Positions 47,969-58,793 of a stretch of DNA of 64,000 nt are shown piece after piece (within the stretch, counting starts at the first letter, position 1; each line of letters starts with the position of its first letter). Made by a program: the position numbers and the translations under genes. Source of the DNA: Pezicula radicicola (taxonomy: Eukaryota; Ascomycota; Leotiomycetes; Helotiales; Dermateaceae); assembly GCA_003008705.1 (NCBI GenBank), contig PDUO01000053.1:189891-253890 (forward strand), in the 5' to 3' direction. The notes under the pieces were generated by a model. The model was not told the origin of the DNA. It was given only the letters and a program-made list of their open reading frames with translations, and did no database searches.

Positions 47969-50900
47969 ATGAAAAGTATACTCATTACCTACCCATTACC
48001 TAACTACTATAAGACAATAATGGTATCTTCTTTAGACTAGATCGAGAAGATCAACTGATGGGAGGATAGGATCAATCTTGACGAGACTATAAACAAGAAT
48101 ATTCAGGAATATACTACTACGAAGTTCCATGAGTATAAACTATATAATAAAGTCGACGTCAACCTCTGGGAACTCTTTCGAGACGACTTCCAGTACTTCA
48201 CGAAGGATATATTCAATAAACTCAAGACTTAGTAACTTCAGGATATAAGGACTCAACTACAGGCAAGAGGAGTCTACGTCCCAATAAATAGAAAGAATAC
48301 TATATTGGCCGATATACTTATAACTACCCTGATAGAAGAAGACTAACACGAATGAACCGATGGCAATATCATAGTAACTTACAACCTAGTCGAAGAGATA
48401 AGATTATTCGTATTATAGGAGAGGGTCCTGTATCATAAGCTATAGGAAAGATATCAACTAAGATGAATTCAACCTCCTTAAATTCAATATAGTTATAATA
48501 CTCAACCTTTATAACCTACTTAGACAACCCACGAGGTACTGGTATAGGTACCACTACTCCACCCATCAAGGAACGAGGCCTCGCCAAGGTATAAAATATA
48601 TCCCCGTCATAAGATAATACTTATATCTCGAGATATAAGTATAAATCAAAGAACACCAACTATAACTAGGGAGCTATCAACGACCTATGAGCCACTAGTG
48701 AATAAGCCAAGCCCAATCTATACTTAAGTAATAGAAGAGTCAACGGCTACCTATAGGAAGGAAGTTGTAATAGTTATGAAACTATACATGGATGACGGGA
48801 AGTATAGTAGAGTAAACAATAGCTTCAACTATAAGCTAAGGATATTCTACGACATCTATCAACGGGTAGGACTACTACAACAAGGATATATAAAAGTATT
48901 TCCAACTATATTGAAGGGAATAGCTCAGGATAACTATTACAACTATAAGCTAAGCTTAAAGCTATTCGATTCTACTTATAACCACTTCCGCAATTTCTTT
49001 GAAGGACCCGGATATCACTGGAAGAACCTAGGTATATAGAACAGTACCTCACTATCGGGTATTATATAAAAGAACCCCGGAAAAGGTACCTAGGAATACC
49101 TTCAGATCCTTATCAATGAACTACGTAACCTCAAGAACAGACTAAGCCAAGACCTCCAGATAAACACCTTTCTCTATAATAAATTGGTTATAGCTTACCA
49201 GGGAATATCAGCTTATCGTTATACGATCTCAGACCTACCAGAAAACTTCGGTAACTTGGTTAGTAAGCTCTAATCAAGTATCATTATATACAACAAGGAA
49301 AAGGAACTTAAAACAGAAGCTTACTTCATAGACTAGCGATATTACCGGAATGATCAAAGCCGCAACCGAAACCAGTTTCGTATACAGCCCTGTTACCCTA
49401 ACAACCAATCCCGAAGATCACAGAGATCTAGCTACGATATACACAAGTTCAAGTATTTTATATACAGTAAGGAAGGCTACCATTCTCGTAACCACTCCCA
49501 AGAAGAAAGAGACAAATCATATAGTCAATGGGAGCAGGACCATCCACGACGGTCAGAGAGAACCTTCCACCAATACATCGTCGATTATAAAGGAAGTAAT
49601 ACCGATGATGACACTGACGAATCTATGAATGAATTAGATATCGATATCGATGTACAAGACCTCTCCGATACCCCAGCAACTACTACGGAAAATCTAGTTA
49701 CTCAGTACTATTAAACTACTCTTGGTGATTTTCAGTTAAAAGAAGTAGAATTAATAATAGCAACGTTAGTTGATAAAGCCTTCATTTATTCAACCTAAGC
49801 TAGCTCGGTACTTAACCTAGTCGCCGGGGGAAATCAAGAACCAATGAAGCTATATAATATAGATCCATTTATATACAAGACCTCAGTAACTTCATGATAC
49901 ACTGAGAGAACCTTTGTCGGTATCATGATCGATACCGGAGCTTTATATAGATCTACTACTGGCTATAGTTAATACCAAGTACTCCGGAAACTTAATGACA
50001 CTATTATCTTTAATCCAACAACGAAAGGAATAATTAATATATAATTCAGTATTGGAACTATATCTTCCATTGGTTCTATATAGGTTACTATACCAATAGG
50101 AAAAGTAGAGTTCTATATTATAAAGGCTAATACACTATTTCTACTTTACCTTAAAGATATAGATGAATTATAAGTCTACTTCAACAACATTGAAAATACC
50201 CTAGTCGGGAAGAACGTTTCAGTACCAATAGTACAACGTTATAGTCACCCATTTCTCTTATAGGACTCAGTACTTCAGTCATTTATTACTGAATCATTTA
50301 ACCTTAATCCATATTACCTAATAGACACCGAATTACATTGATTACACCAACGATTTAGGCACCCTACAACTAAAAGACTCCATAAACTACTCAAGTACTC
50401 TGGCTACAATATAGAGAAGAAAAGCCTTGAGTACCTCATAAAGTATTATCACTATTATCAGAAATTTAGGAAGTCCCTAGGGAGATTTAGATTTATACTT
50501 TATAATAACATTGATTTTAATTATATAATTGTCATTGATATCATGTACATTAACAATAACCCGGTCTTATATATTATCGACGAAGCTATATACTTTCAAG
50601 TAGGAAGGTTTCTATAAAATATTAGTATAAAATATATATAGAATGTTTTACGGACTTACTGGATTGATACTTACCTTAGACCACCTAACCTCATTATCCA
50701 CAATACCAGGAAGAACTTCATCAGCAAGGAATTCAGGTAATATACAATTACAATGGGTACTACCACGAAGGGAATCCCTGTAGAAGTATATAATTCGATT
50801 AGTATAGTTGAGAGATATCATAGACTAATTCAACGAGCCTACCAGATTATTATAGTCGAATTACTAAACCTTGACAAGGATATAGTTTTATAAATAGCTT

Positions 50901-53200
50901 TCAAAGCTATCAATGACACCACTAGCCTAGATAGTTTAGTTCCAACACTTCTTATCTTTGGAGCTTATCCACGAATATCGGAAATAAATACACCATCTCA
51001 TTCGATAACCCAGCGAGCCAACACAATTAAGAAAGCCATGAATAAGATTCAGAAACTAAGAGCTAAGCGATAAGTCAATGATACCCTAAATACACGCAAT
51101 GGACCCCAGATAACCGTGATCCATAACTTACCGCCGGAATCACCTATTATAGTATGGAGAGAGGGAAACACTGGACAGAGCAGGAGCTAGGAAGGACCTT
51201 ATAAACTCATAACAATCGAAGGAGAAATATATATATTATTATTACCCTGTAGACTAATATCATTCTGATCCATGACAATAAAACTATATTATATAGGAGG
51301 AGAAACTAACCATAAAATCACCGATGAAACCACCTATCATGAAACTACCCAAGACGAAATTTCCTATAACAAAGTTATACCATGAAATAGTATAGATAAA
51401 GTTATACTAGACCAAGTTTCTCTAACCTAAGTTATACTAAATCAAGTTACCCTAGGAAATATCATTAAGCAACAACCACTACAACGAGGGAGAGGGTAAC
51501 CACGGAAAGAACCTATCTATAACTTAACCCCTACTAGAGAACTACTAGTATAACAACAACTAAAAAGAGGTCGAGGTAGACTACGTAAATACCCTATACT
51601 CACCGGAATAGTAGATATTACTATATTTCTACAAGAAGACAAACCTTCTATAAACCCTTATAAACCCTAATTTACTACTTCACGACGAAAAGAGATCAAT
51701 AGATTACTCGAAAAAGGAGTCTTTGAGATCATTAAGATAGATACTATCCCTCTAGGAACTCGTCTATTCAACTCCCGATTCATCAATGAAATTAAATATA
51801 AAGGTACTAGTAATACTTTCGAGAAGTCAAGACTAGTAGTCCAGGTATACAACGACACTAGGAAAGATCTTGTCTTAATATAATTACCTACTATTCAACG
51901 AGCTAGTCAACGACTCATCATTTACCTCGCTACAATAATAGACAAAACTAACCTTTACTTATACGATATTTCACAAGCTTATATACAATCTCTCACGATA
52001 CTAGTTCAAGACTTTTATATAAAGCCACCAAGTGAGTTATAGATTATACTTGGACTAGACGATGATCTTATCCTGAAAGTTATGAAACCATTGTATAGAG
52101 TTCCAGAAGCAGGAAACCACTGGTACAATATATATCATAGCCACTACATCACTAAGGTCGGAATAGAAGTATCCATATATAATCCATGTCTTCTTTTGAG
52201 TAACAATAACTCTGGTTTTAGTATTATCGGGTTATAAACCAACGATACTCTACTACTCGTAGATAACAACTTTACTTCAGTAGAAGAAGTCAAATTATAA
52301 AAAGCTAAATTCTTGTCTAAAGAGCAAGAGAAACTAACCACCAAGAACCTATTCAAATTCAATAGTGGTTTAATTCAATTATTACCTAACAAAAGTATTA
52401 TACTTATACAAGAGCATCAGTATAAAAACCTTAGACAGATCCAACTCACTATATCTACATCAATAAGTACTAGAGGAATTATTCGATCAGTACTCACACC
52501 AAAGGACTAGTACATAGTGCAGCAAGCTCGCGGTACTTATATTACATCAGTCTATCAACCAGAAGCTACTTTCGATTTATCTTTCACTACCCAGGTAGTC
52601 GATCCTAAGGTATTAGATACAAAAGTACTGAATCAACGAATCAAGTAGTAATTAGAAAACACCACTAGAGGCCTGAAATTTATTAAACTCGATATCAAGA
52701 CCCTTAAATTAATGATTTTTATGGATACCTCATTCACGAATAATACTAACCTTTCTTCTTAAATCGGTTTCATAATTATACTTACGGATACGACAAACAA
52801 GGCTAATATTATCCACTGGTCGTCCACTAAATACAAAAGAGTCACAAGAAGTATTTTAGCTATAGAACTATATAGTATAACCCATGGTTTCGATATTACT
52901 ACTGTAATCAAGTCAACTATCGATAAGGTTTTTAATACTCAAGTTACCCTAGTATTACTAACTAACTCGAAATCACTTTACGACTACCTCGTTAGGCTAG
53001 GAACTATACAAGAAAAGCACCTCATGATTAATATTATAAGCCTTCGTCAAGCCTACGAAAGAAGAGAAATTACAGAAATTCAGTGGATCAATAGCAACTA
53101 CAACCCGGCCGACACTATAACGAAGGGGAATAAAGCTTATAATACACTCACCAAATTAATTAATTCAAACTATATTCAACTAGAAACAATAGGATAGGTT
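47969..53200 (+). pseudogene. Copia Gag-Pol polyprotein, RIP-type stops
   Basis: Start ATG at 47969 (MKSILITYPLPNYYKTIMVS). The Gag region runs to about 49.6 kb. Protease motif IDTGALY lies at about 49930. Integrase has the zinc-binding start H-x-x-RFRHPTTKRLHKLL near 50340-50395 and a core with IDIMYINNNPVLYIIDEA near 50535. Reverse transcriptase includes GTRLFNSRFINEIKYKGT near 51755, SRLVVQVYND, LYDISQAYIQS near 51955, PLYRVPEAGNHWYN near 52095 and a degenerate catalytic-aspartate loop, NDTLLLVD, near 52240. RNase H shows MDTSFTNN, HWSSTKYKRVTRS and AIELYSITHG near 52720-52890. Stops are TAA/TAG in place of Gln/Trp along the whole length. Confidence 0.9.
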
Positions 53201-53371
53201 AACAGGATAAATAATATAGATAAGAAGGGAACTAGTAGTAGACTAGCTATAGGCTAGCTATAAGACAACGATGGACTAGTAGGATTATAGATATAATGAT
53301 TAATATAAGAGACATATAGGAACTCAGACGAATCGATTTAACCTAGTTAATCGATTTCAAAGTTACCCCAG

Positions 53372-53643
53372 TATTAATATATCGATTTCAGACTATATAG
53401 GTAAAGTTGGAGGAGTAAGTGAAGTTCTTGATTAGGAAGGCGGTCGATCTAATCAGGCTCACCGTCCGTATACTATCGGGCAGAACTTAAATAGCTTCTT
53501 CTTCTTCTTCTTCTCTTGATACAACCAACCCCATGAAACCATACAACAAGAGTACCCATTAGTGACATACTAACTGGTTGCCCGTTGTAGGTTTGGGAAG
53601 CTATTATATATACCATTATATCGGTTTATTGACTAAACCGACA
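53372..53643 (+). repeat. 3' LTR of the copia element
   Basis: Same length as the 5' LTR. Starts TATTAATATATCG, where the canonical TG has become TA by a TpG to TpA change, and ends ACCGACA. Confidence 0.95.
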
Positions 53644-54174
53644 CTAAACTATACTTTACTAAATACTTATTACTTTATATAATATTTTTCTAGTTTATAA
53701 ATATCTATTCCTCTTAAGCTTTATACTAGTTATAATATTCCTTTATATATTCCTTTATTAACTCTAGTCTCTTCTTTATATACTAATTAATAATACTATA
53801 TTCTTTTAATATCTTTTTAATAGTAGTAGTTAAATATTTAATACTTATAGCCTCCTTAACCTACTTATATATTAACTTTAGCTTAAGATATATATACCTT
53901 AGGATAACTTATTTATCTTAATTATTATATAATAGATTAAAGTATATAGTATCTTAAATAGTTAAATCTACTACTTAGAAGGTATAGGTAATATCTATAT
54001 TTCTATTACCTTAAGAAGCTACCTTAGTAATTTAACCTCTTCTATATAGAGTTAATTACTTCTTCCTTATAATATTCCTAGATATAGGGCCTAGTAGACA
54101 ATATAGTATTAGTATTTTATAGTATTAAAAAGAGAGAGTTAAGAAGATATATATTTGAAAATATATAAATTTAG

Positions 54175-54205
54175 TAAAATCGCGGTTATAAGTTACTACC
54201 GACTA
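54175..54205 (-). repeat. Right terminal inverted repeat of the mariner element
   Basis: Reverse complement begins TAGTCGGTAGTAACTTATAA and is followed on the plus strand by TA at 54206. Partner of 46937-46967. Confidence 0.85.
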
Positions 54206-55206
54206 TACTATATCCACCCCCCAAGTCTACCCTTGAAATTGTAGCTCACAAATCCCGCCCATACTATACAAACCCCACCATCTTTGAAATAACATCCAAG
54301 ACCGAAGAAACCACTCTTAGTTGGGTACACAACGTCTCCTCATCTTCTACCGCACAACAATATTTTTTCGGGCACCAAGTCATAGATCTCAAACGTCCGC
54401 CTTCAACCCACCCCCCATTCATATCAAAAACTAATGTCGTTCCAGCTACCTTCCAAGGCCTCAGACAATATCTTCACATATGCGCATTCCCTGTCAGTAC
54501 TTCTGACGACAATCTCCGCGTTGCATCTCTTGATGCCAATGCTTCGCATCTCACAAAGCCATTTCTTACCATTGCCACCGCCGCATCCCTAGTTACACTT
54601 CGCACCAACCCAACCGCACTAACGAGCATCATCTTCCACTACCTCGGGGCCCCCCGCCATTAGATTATTATTCCTCTATCCCAGAAAGCCAACCTTAAGA
54701 AACAACTGTCTTAAAAACTACTACATTCCCCTTCGTCCAACACCTGCTCTCAGACCATCCGTCATCCTACCTCCCGTCTTCGTCCTAATCCTTCCTCGTA
54801 GCCCTCCAACAAAAAAACTTCTCATACCGCCAACCCCAATCTTAATCCCCAACTTGCGAACAAACCCAATACACTCTCTGCCCCAGAAAACACTGAAGCT
54901 ATAATCAGTTCCCTCCACCAATCTACTGCCCTTGGCAACCAGTCCCTCTATCCGTCCATAGAACCATTTAATATTTCGGATGACGAAGATCCTCACACTA
55001 TACTCTCACCTAGCCATATCCAACTCACCAAACTCGAGCAAGAGAACGCCCTACTTGTTACTCAACTATCCCAAGTCAAGTACGAACTTCAGAGGGTCAC
55101 TAATCGCAAGTCCATGTATAAAGCAAGGCTTCTTGAACGAGAGGCCATATCCAGGTCCTTGAAGAAGACATTAGCAACTCAAAGACCAACATTTGGGAGG
55201 AGGTGA

Positions 55207-56415
55207 AATCATTTACAGAAAGTCATTTATTACAATAGTCTACGGCTACAATCCACAGCAAAATTCCTTTGTTAATCTAAATAGGAAACCCACAGTAGTG
55301 GGCTAACAATTCTACACTCCACCAGAAATCCATACCATCCATCTCGCCATCTTGTGTACCACATCATCAAATAACCAAATATATCACCATCACTATCGTT
55401 ACTCCAAACCCTCCACCAACAGCCCCTCGCAAATTATCCCAAGTCTCGAAAACTATACCTCTCCCACGGCGCTTCGCATCATGTTCGTTTTATCAGTGCC
55501 AGAAAATAAGTGGTATAGCGAACGTCTATGTCCAAGGAACATAATCTAAATAGCTTTAAGTACGGAAGTAACATCACCATACATATGCATATCTCGCACC
55601 TTCAATACATAGCCTATAAAACTCTTTTTAGGAGAAACTCCCATACTCAACATCATCCCAGTCTCGGTGCATCTCTTCCTATTTAACTCCTTCTATCCTG
55701 CAACAAACGAAGATAAACACTCTTCCCTCATTTAGCTGCCAAACGAATATTACTGGTCTCTCTTGATTCACCTCTTTCTTCGCTACCTTTTCCCCTGCTG
55801 TTTTCCTCAGAGTCTATGTACTTGTCCTCGCCCTTAATCTTGTCTCCGCTAGGTCCGCTTCCCCCTTCCACGCACCTTTTCGTCTTTTTTTCCTACTGTA
55901 TATCTTCCTATTCCCCTGTATGTCCTCCCACTCGCGCCACATCAACGATTGCTTTTCAGCCCCGAATTAAGTCCATTGACTCATGACGTTACTATTGTAT
56001 CGTAGACTTACTTCTACTCAGCGCAGAAGACGCTGTTCATGGAATACTCTTATAAGCTGAACCATGCTTCCTTGAATTTAAGCATCCGTAGATCTCGTAT
56101 ACTTGCGCTCACGTCCACAGCCTTTCAAAGAACACCCGGCTTTACTTCCAGCGGATGAAGCTAATATCACCAATCCTAGTCGCCAACAAACCGTCAAGCT
56201 GCAACGTACGGAAGCATCTTGGCTTAGGTCTTGTTGCATTCTTATAGTAGAACAATCCTTCAAACAGCCTCAAGTACATCCGTCGTCAATTGTCAAACCA
56301 TTATCTATACATCTATTTTGTCCCATTACCTAAACTCGGCCCTTAAACCAGCCTCCTTTACATCCATGAAGCAAGTTGCCTCATCGCTGAGTCCTGACAT
56401 CCTGGTCACCTCGAC
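55207..56415. other. No gene called
   Basis: A few short frames on both strands (55352-55549 plus, 56078-56263 minus, 56103-56443 plus) overlap each other. No motif is recognised. Composition is normal and C-rich on the plus strand, possibly the tail of the minus-strand pseudogene that ends at 56420. Confidence 0.4.
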
Positions 56416-56419
56416 ATTA

Positions 56420-56850
56420 TTACCACTCCAAAATCACCTGTAAAACTATTTCACAAAAAATCCTCCTCAACTTCGCTATGGTATCCCACAATGTCAGATA
56501 CAAAACCCTCTCGCGTCACAAATCCGTAAGTAGCGATGCGATACTATTACTATCCTGCCTTCTACCAGCCTCATAAATCGCTGATATTTCTTGTCCTTTG
56601 ATCGCACGTGAGAACTCCTTCATATCCTTCGCCTCTACAGAGAAAGACGCCGAAACCAACGAAGCTTGTAACATCCACCTAGGCCTATCTTCCACGGCTT
56701 CTATAACGCCCGTCTATAAAGCTGAATATACATCCACGTCTTTATAATAGCCTCTCCTCTTTGCCCCAACAGCCTCCCCAGTCATATAATCTATCATCTT
56801 AGCTTCTCGACTGTCCCGTTATATGCTCAATCTAGGAGCCGTTCCCACGT
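56420..56850 (-). pseudogene. Unidentified gene, helical protein, TGA/TAG stops
   Basis: One minus-strand frame reads KMIDYMTGEAVGAKRRGYYK, VDVYSAL-stop-TGVIEAVE, PRWMLQASLVSASFSVEAKD, MKEFSRAIKGQEISAIYEAG, DSNSIASLLTDL-stop-RERVLYLT and WDTIAKLRRIF, ending at TAA 56420. Composition and helix pattern are protein-like; family not recognised. It lies antisense to the flanking helicase and JmjC-like genes and could be the 3' part of the broken gene at 57159-58530, which runs in the same direction. Confidence 0.45.
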
Positions 56851-57158
56851 TGTCGCACTAGAGCTAAAGCCTATTCAACTATCCCATAACCCCCACCCCC
56901 TCTCAGCTCTAAGCCTTGTAATCCGCCGATCCCTGCCCTCTACCCCTGCTATATTTTCCACTATTTCCTCAATCGCTACAACCACTACTATCTCTATATT
57001 TGCATCGCAGATCTGGCTTCGTGTCAGGGTTTAGCTAGGATTCCAAAAGTTCTATCCAGCGTACTATTATCAGTCAGATAAAATTCATATAAATAGCGAG
57101 TTTATATTGTTGTTATTACCTCAACAGATGGTCTATTACAGCTTGTAATATAATAATC

Positions 57159-58530
57159 TTACATTTCCACGCCAGAGGACGGAATGTAGTCTTTCAAAGG
57201 CTTACCAAATCGTCGTTCGAAATAATCCGTGATCTCCTTCATTTCATTTTCTTGAACAAAACAAGGAGCAAGTGTAGGAGTAGGAGCTCGCCTCCTAGTA
57301 CACCTTCGGAGGCATTCCGTTAAAGTATTTATAAAATGCCCCTAAGTTGTTCAACATTTTCCTCCTTTTCCACAAGCTAATAATTTTAGGACTTTACAAC
57401 CCATTTAGTACATCATGTCTTCCAGTCCTCCTAATTATCACTATACTAAAAAAAACATTGCGCAAAGATTGCCCTGATGAGGCTCACATATGCATCTGCG
57501 ATCCCTTTAATTCCACTCCCACATTTCCAATGTACTCACAAAAAAGGCCCTCCACATACAGTGTGATTTTCTATACCGTCGTATACCTTCCCAGTAGCCT
57601 GAAGCCTCGGCTGATAACTTCGACCAAACTGATTTCGTGGTGTAAAGCGACCCTTCCTCTCATATTACCTCCCTCAACCCCGGTTTCCATATCGCCATCT
57701 CGCTCCCGTAGCACATATAATGGTCACCGTTTCCGTACCCACAGTTTTAGTTTGGTCTTCTTTATCGATATACCTGATAGCTTATAATACTATTTGAGTC
57801 CAGCAAATTGCAATACAAACACTGTAATTACAAATCGCCTCGTCTTTTCCCTTATTACCATAAGTATGCAGTCTGCAATAAACTCCTAATTCTTCTCAGC
57901 CAAAGCCATATTCAACGTAACTTAACTTACCGGAAATAAGGATCATGATCCCATCTCCTTAGTTATATTCAGGAGGTATTCAACACCCACAGACATCCCC
58001 TGTCTCTACCTTTCGGCTTACGAACCATTGAAATCCAGTATATAACCCGCCATCCGTCCATACAACCCTTGCTTCAAACAATATAGTACACCAATATCCT
58101 GCCCTCTCTATCTACCCAAAGAATCCCGACGTACATGTGTTCCTATCATCTAGGTCTCCTATATATCCTAGTTTTAAATCCATCTTTCCATACTGTCTTT
58201 TCCGCGTCACGCGACCAATTAGGACAACCGTAACCCACTATACCCTGAGATACAAGCACAACCCTACTGCCATATAAACCACAGTACGTATAGGGAATAT
58301 TCCCAGCTAAGTATACTCTCAGAGGCCATCCAAATTAGACTCTTCCTCCCCAAAGAGACCACGCATGCCGATGTTCACCCTGCTTTCTATACTAGGACTG
58401 CACATGGGTGGCGAGCAAGAATCTCCACCTACTAATGTAAGGTTGTAGACAATCGTAGTTTGACTTGTCGTAGCAGCTGTAACTCCCTGATACTCTGTAT
58501 ATTCCCTTTTTGCTGCCCAATCTTCCAAGA
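57159..58530 (-). pseudogene. Unidentified gene with many stops, intact C-terminal frame
   Basis: The minus strand reads WAAKREYTEYQGVTAATTSQ and VNIGMRGLFGEEESNLDGL near 58.4 kb. It goes on with KMDLKLGYIGDLDDRNTCTS and RVVWTDGGLYTGFQWFVS near 58.1 kb, an intron-like donor (ISG|GTAAGT) near 57925, KVYDGIENHTVCGGPFL and IKGIADAYVSLIRAIFAQ near 57.5 kb, and a clean C-terminus LTECLRRCTRRRAPTP, NEMKEITDYFERRFGKPLKD ending at TAA 57159. Interruptions are TAG/TGA/TAA. Family not recognised. Confidence 0.45.
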
Positions 58531-58793
58531 GCTATACACGTTTCCAGCGCCCACGGCCTGAGGCTATAGTAAAAGCTTTCTTAGACAATAACAAGATCGT
58601 CCGGCCGGACTGCCCCAGCATTTAGTGGGTACCGCACCGCAAGATTGCATATCTTGCGCACAGGTAATCCACAGTCCATAACCTATAAGAAGACACGATC
58701 ATTAGCAAAGGTGATCTCATTGCCACATCTCTAGATTAAGGAGACTAGATCAATCCTTAAGTAGCTCCACAAGTGCCACTGCTTGGACAGAAT

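Larger units (their letters stand above)
47661..53643 (+). mobile_element. Ty1/copia LTR retrotransposon, full length, inserted in the mariner
   Basis: Both LTRs are exactly 272 bp. A 5-bp target duplication CTAAA flanks the element (47656-47660 and 53644-53648). The internal region carries, in copia order, Gag, protease (IDTGA), integrase, reverse transcriptase and RNase H. It is the polyprotein type common in ascomycetes. Many TAA/TAG stops prevent expression. It was inserted after the mariner was already degraded, since its own RIP load is visibly lighter than that of the host element. Confidence 0.95.
46937..54205 (-). mobile_element. Tc1/mariner-type DNA transposon, RIP-saturated, split by a copia element
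   Basis: 31-bp terminal inverted repeats at 46937-46967 and 54175-54205 match at 25 of 31 positions (both contain AACTTATAAC and GCGATTTTA). They are flanked by TA at 46935-46936 and 54206-54207, the target duplication of this superfamily. Without the nested element it is about 1.28 kb. On the minus strand the right part (54205-53649) gives the N-terminal half (KRLELIKEYIKEYYN, preceding the DE region). The left part (47660-46937) gives the C-terminal half with DST-FIYIS and SSNLNPIKYI, clearly the NPIE motif of mariner transposases (normally SPDLNPIE-x-x-W). Dozens of TAG/TAA replace Gln/Trp. Confidence 0.85.
46724..55206 (+). pseudogene. JmjC-like protein with C-terminal coiled coil, split by nested transposons
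   Basis: ATG 46724 sits in a good start context (CACCATGGC). The frame gives MAPDDCTIVSITSHELDSGL, LRSLGSFSSYGVVLIKSI and TLFQPEAEFGS up to the mariner insertion at 46936. It resumes exactly in frame at 54208: STLEIVAHKSRPYYTNPTIF, YFFGHQVIDLKRPPS, TFQGLRQYLHICAFP, then TSIIFHYLGAPRH-stop-IIIPL at about 54655. That last part resembles the distal JmjC strand (H-x-G-x-P-x-x-W-x-x-IPP). A Ser/Asn linker follows, then a coiled coil (LTKLEQENALLVTQLSQVKY) to the stop at 55206. JmjC proteins are Fe(II)/2-oxoglutarate oxygenases; the upstream HxD pair is not evident. Stops at 46802, 46867 and 46891 and at 54661, 54712 and 54799 fit C-to-T changes. Confidence 0.6.
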
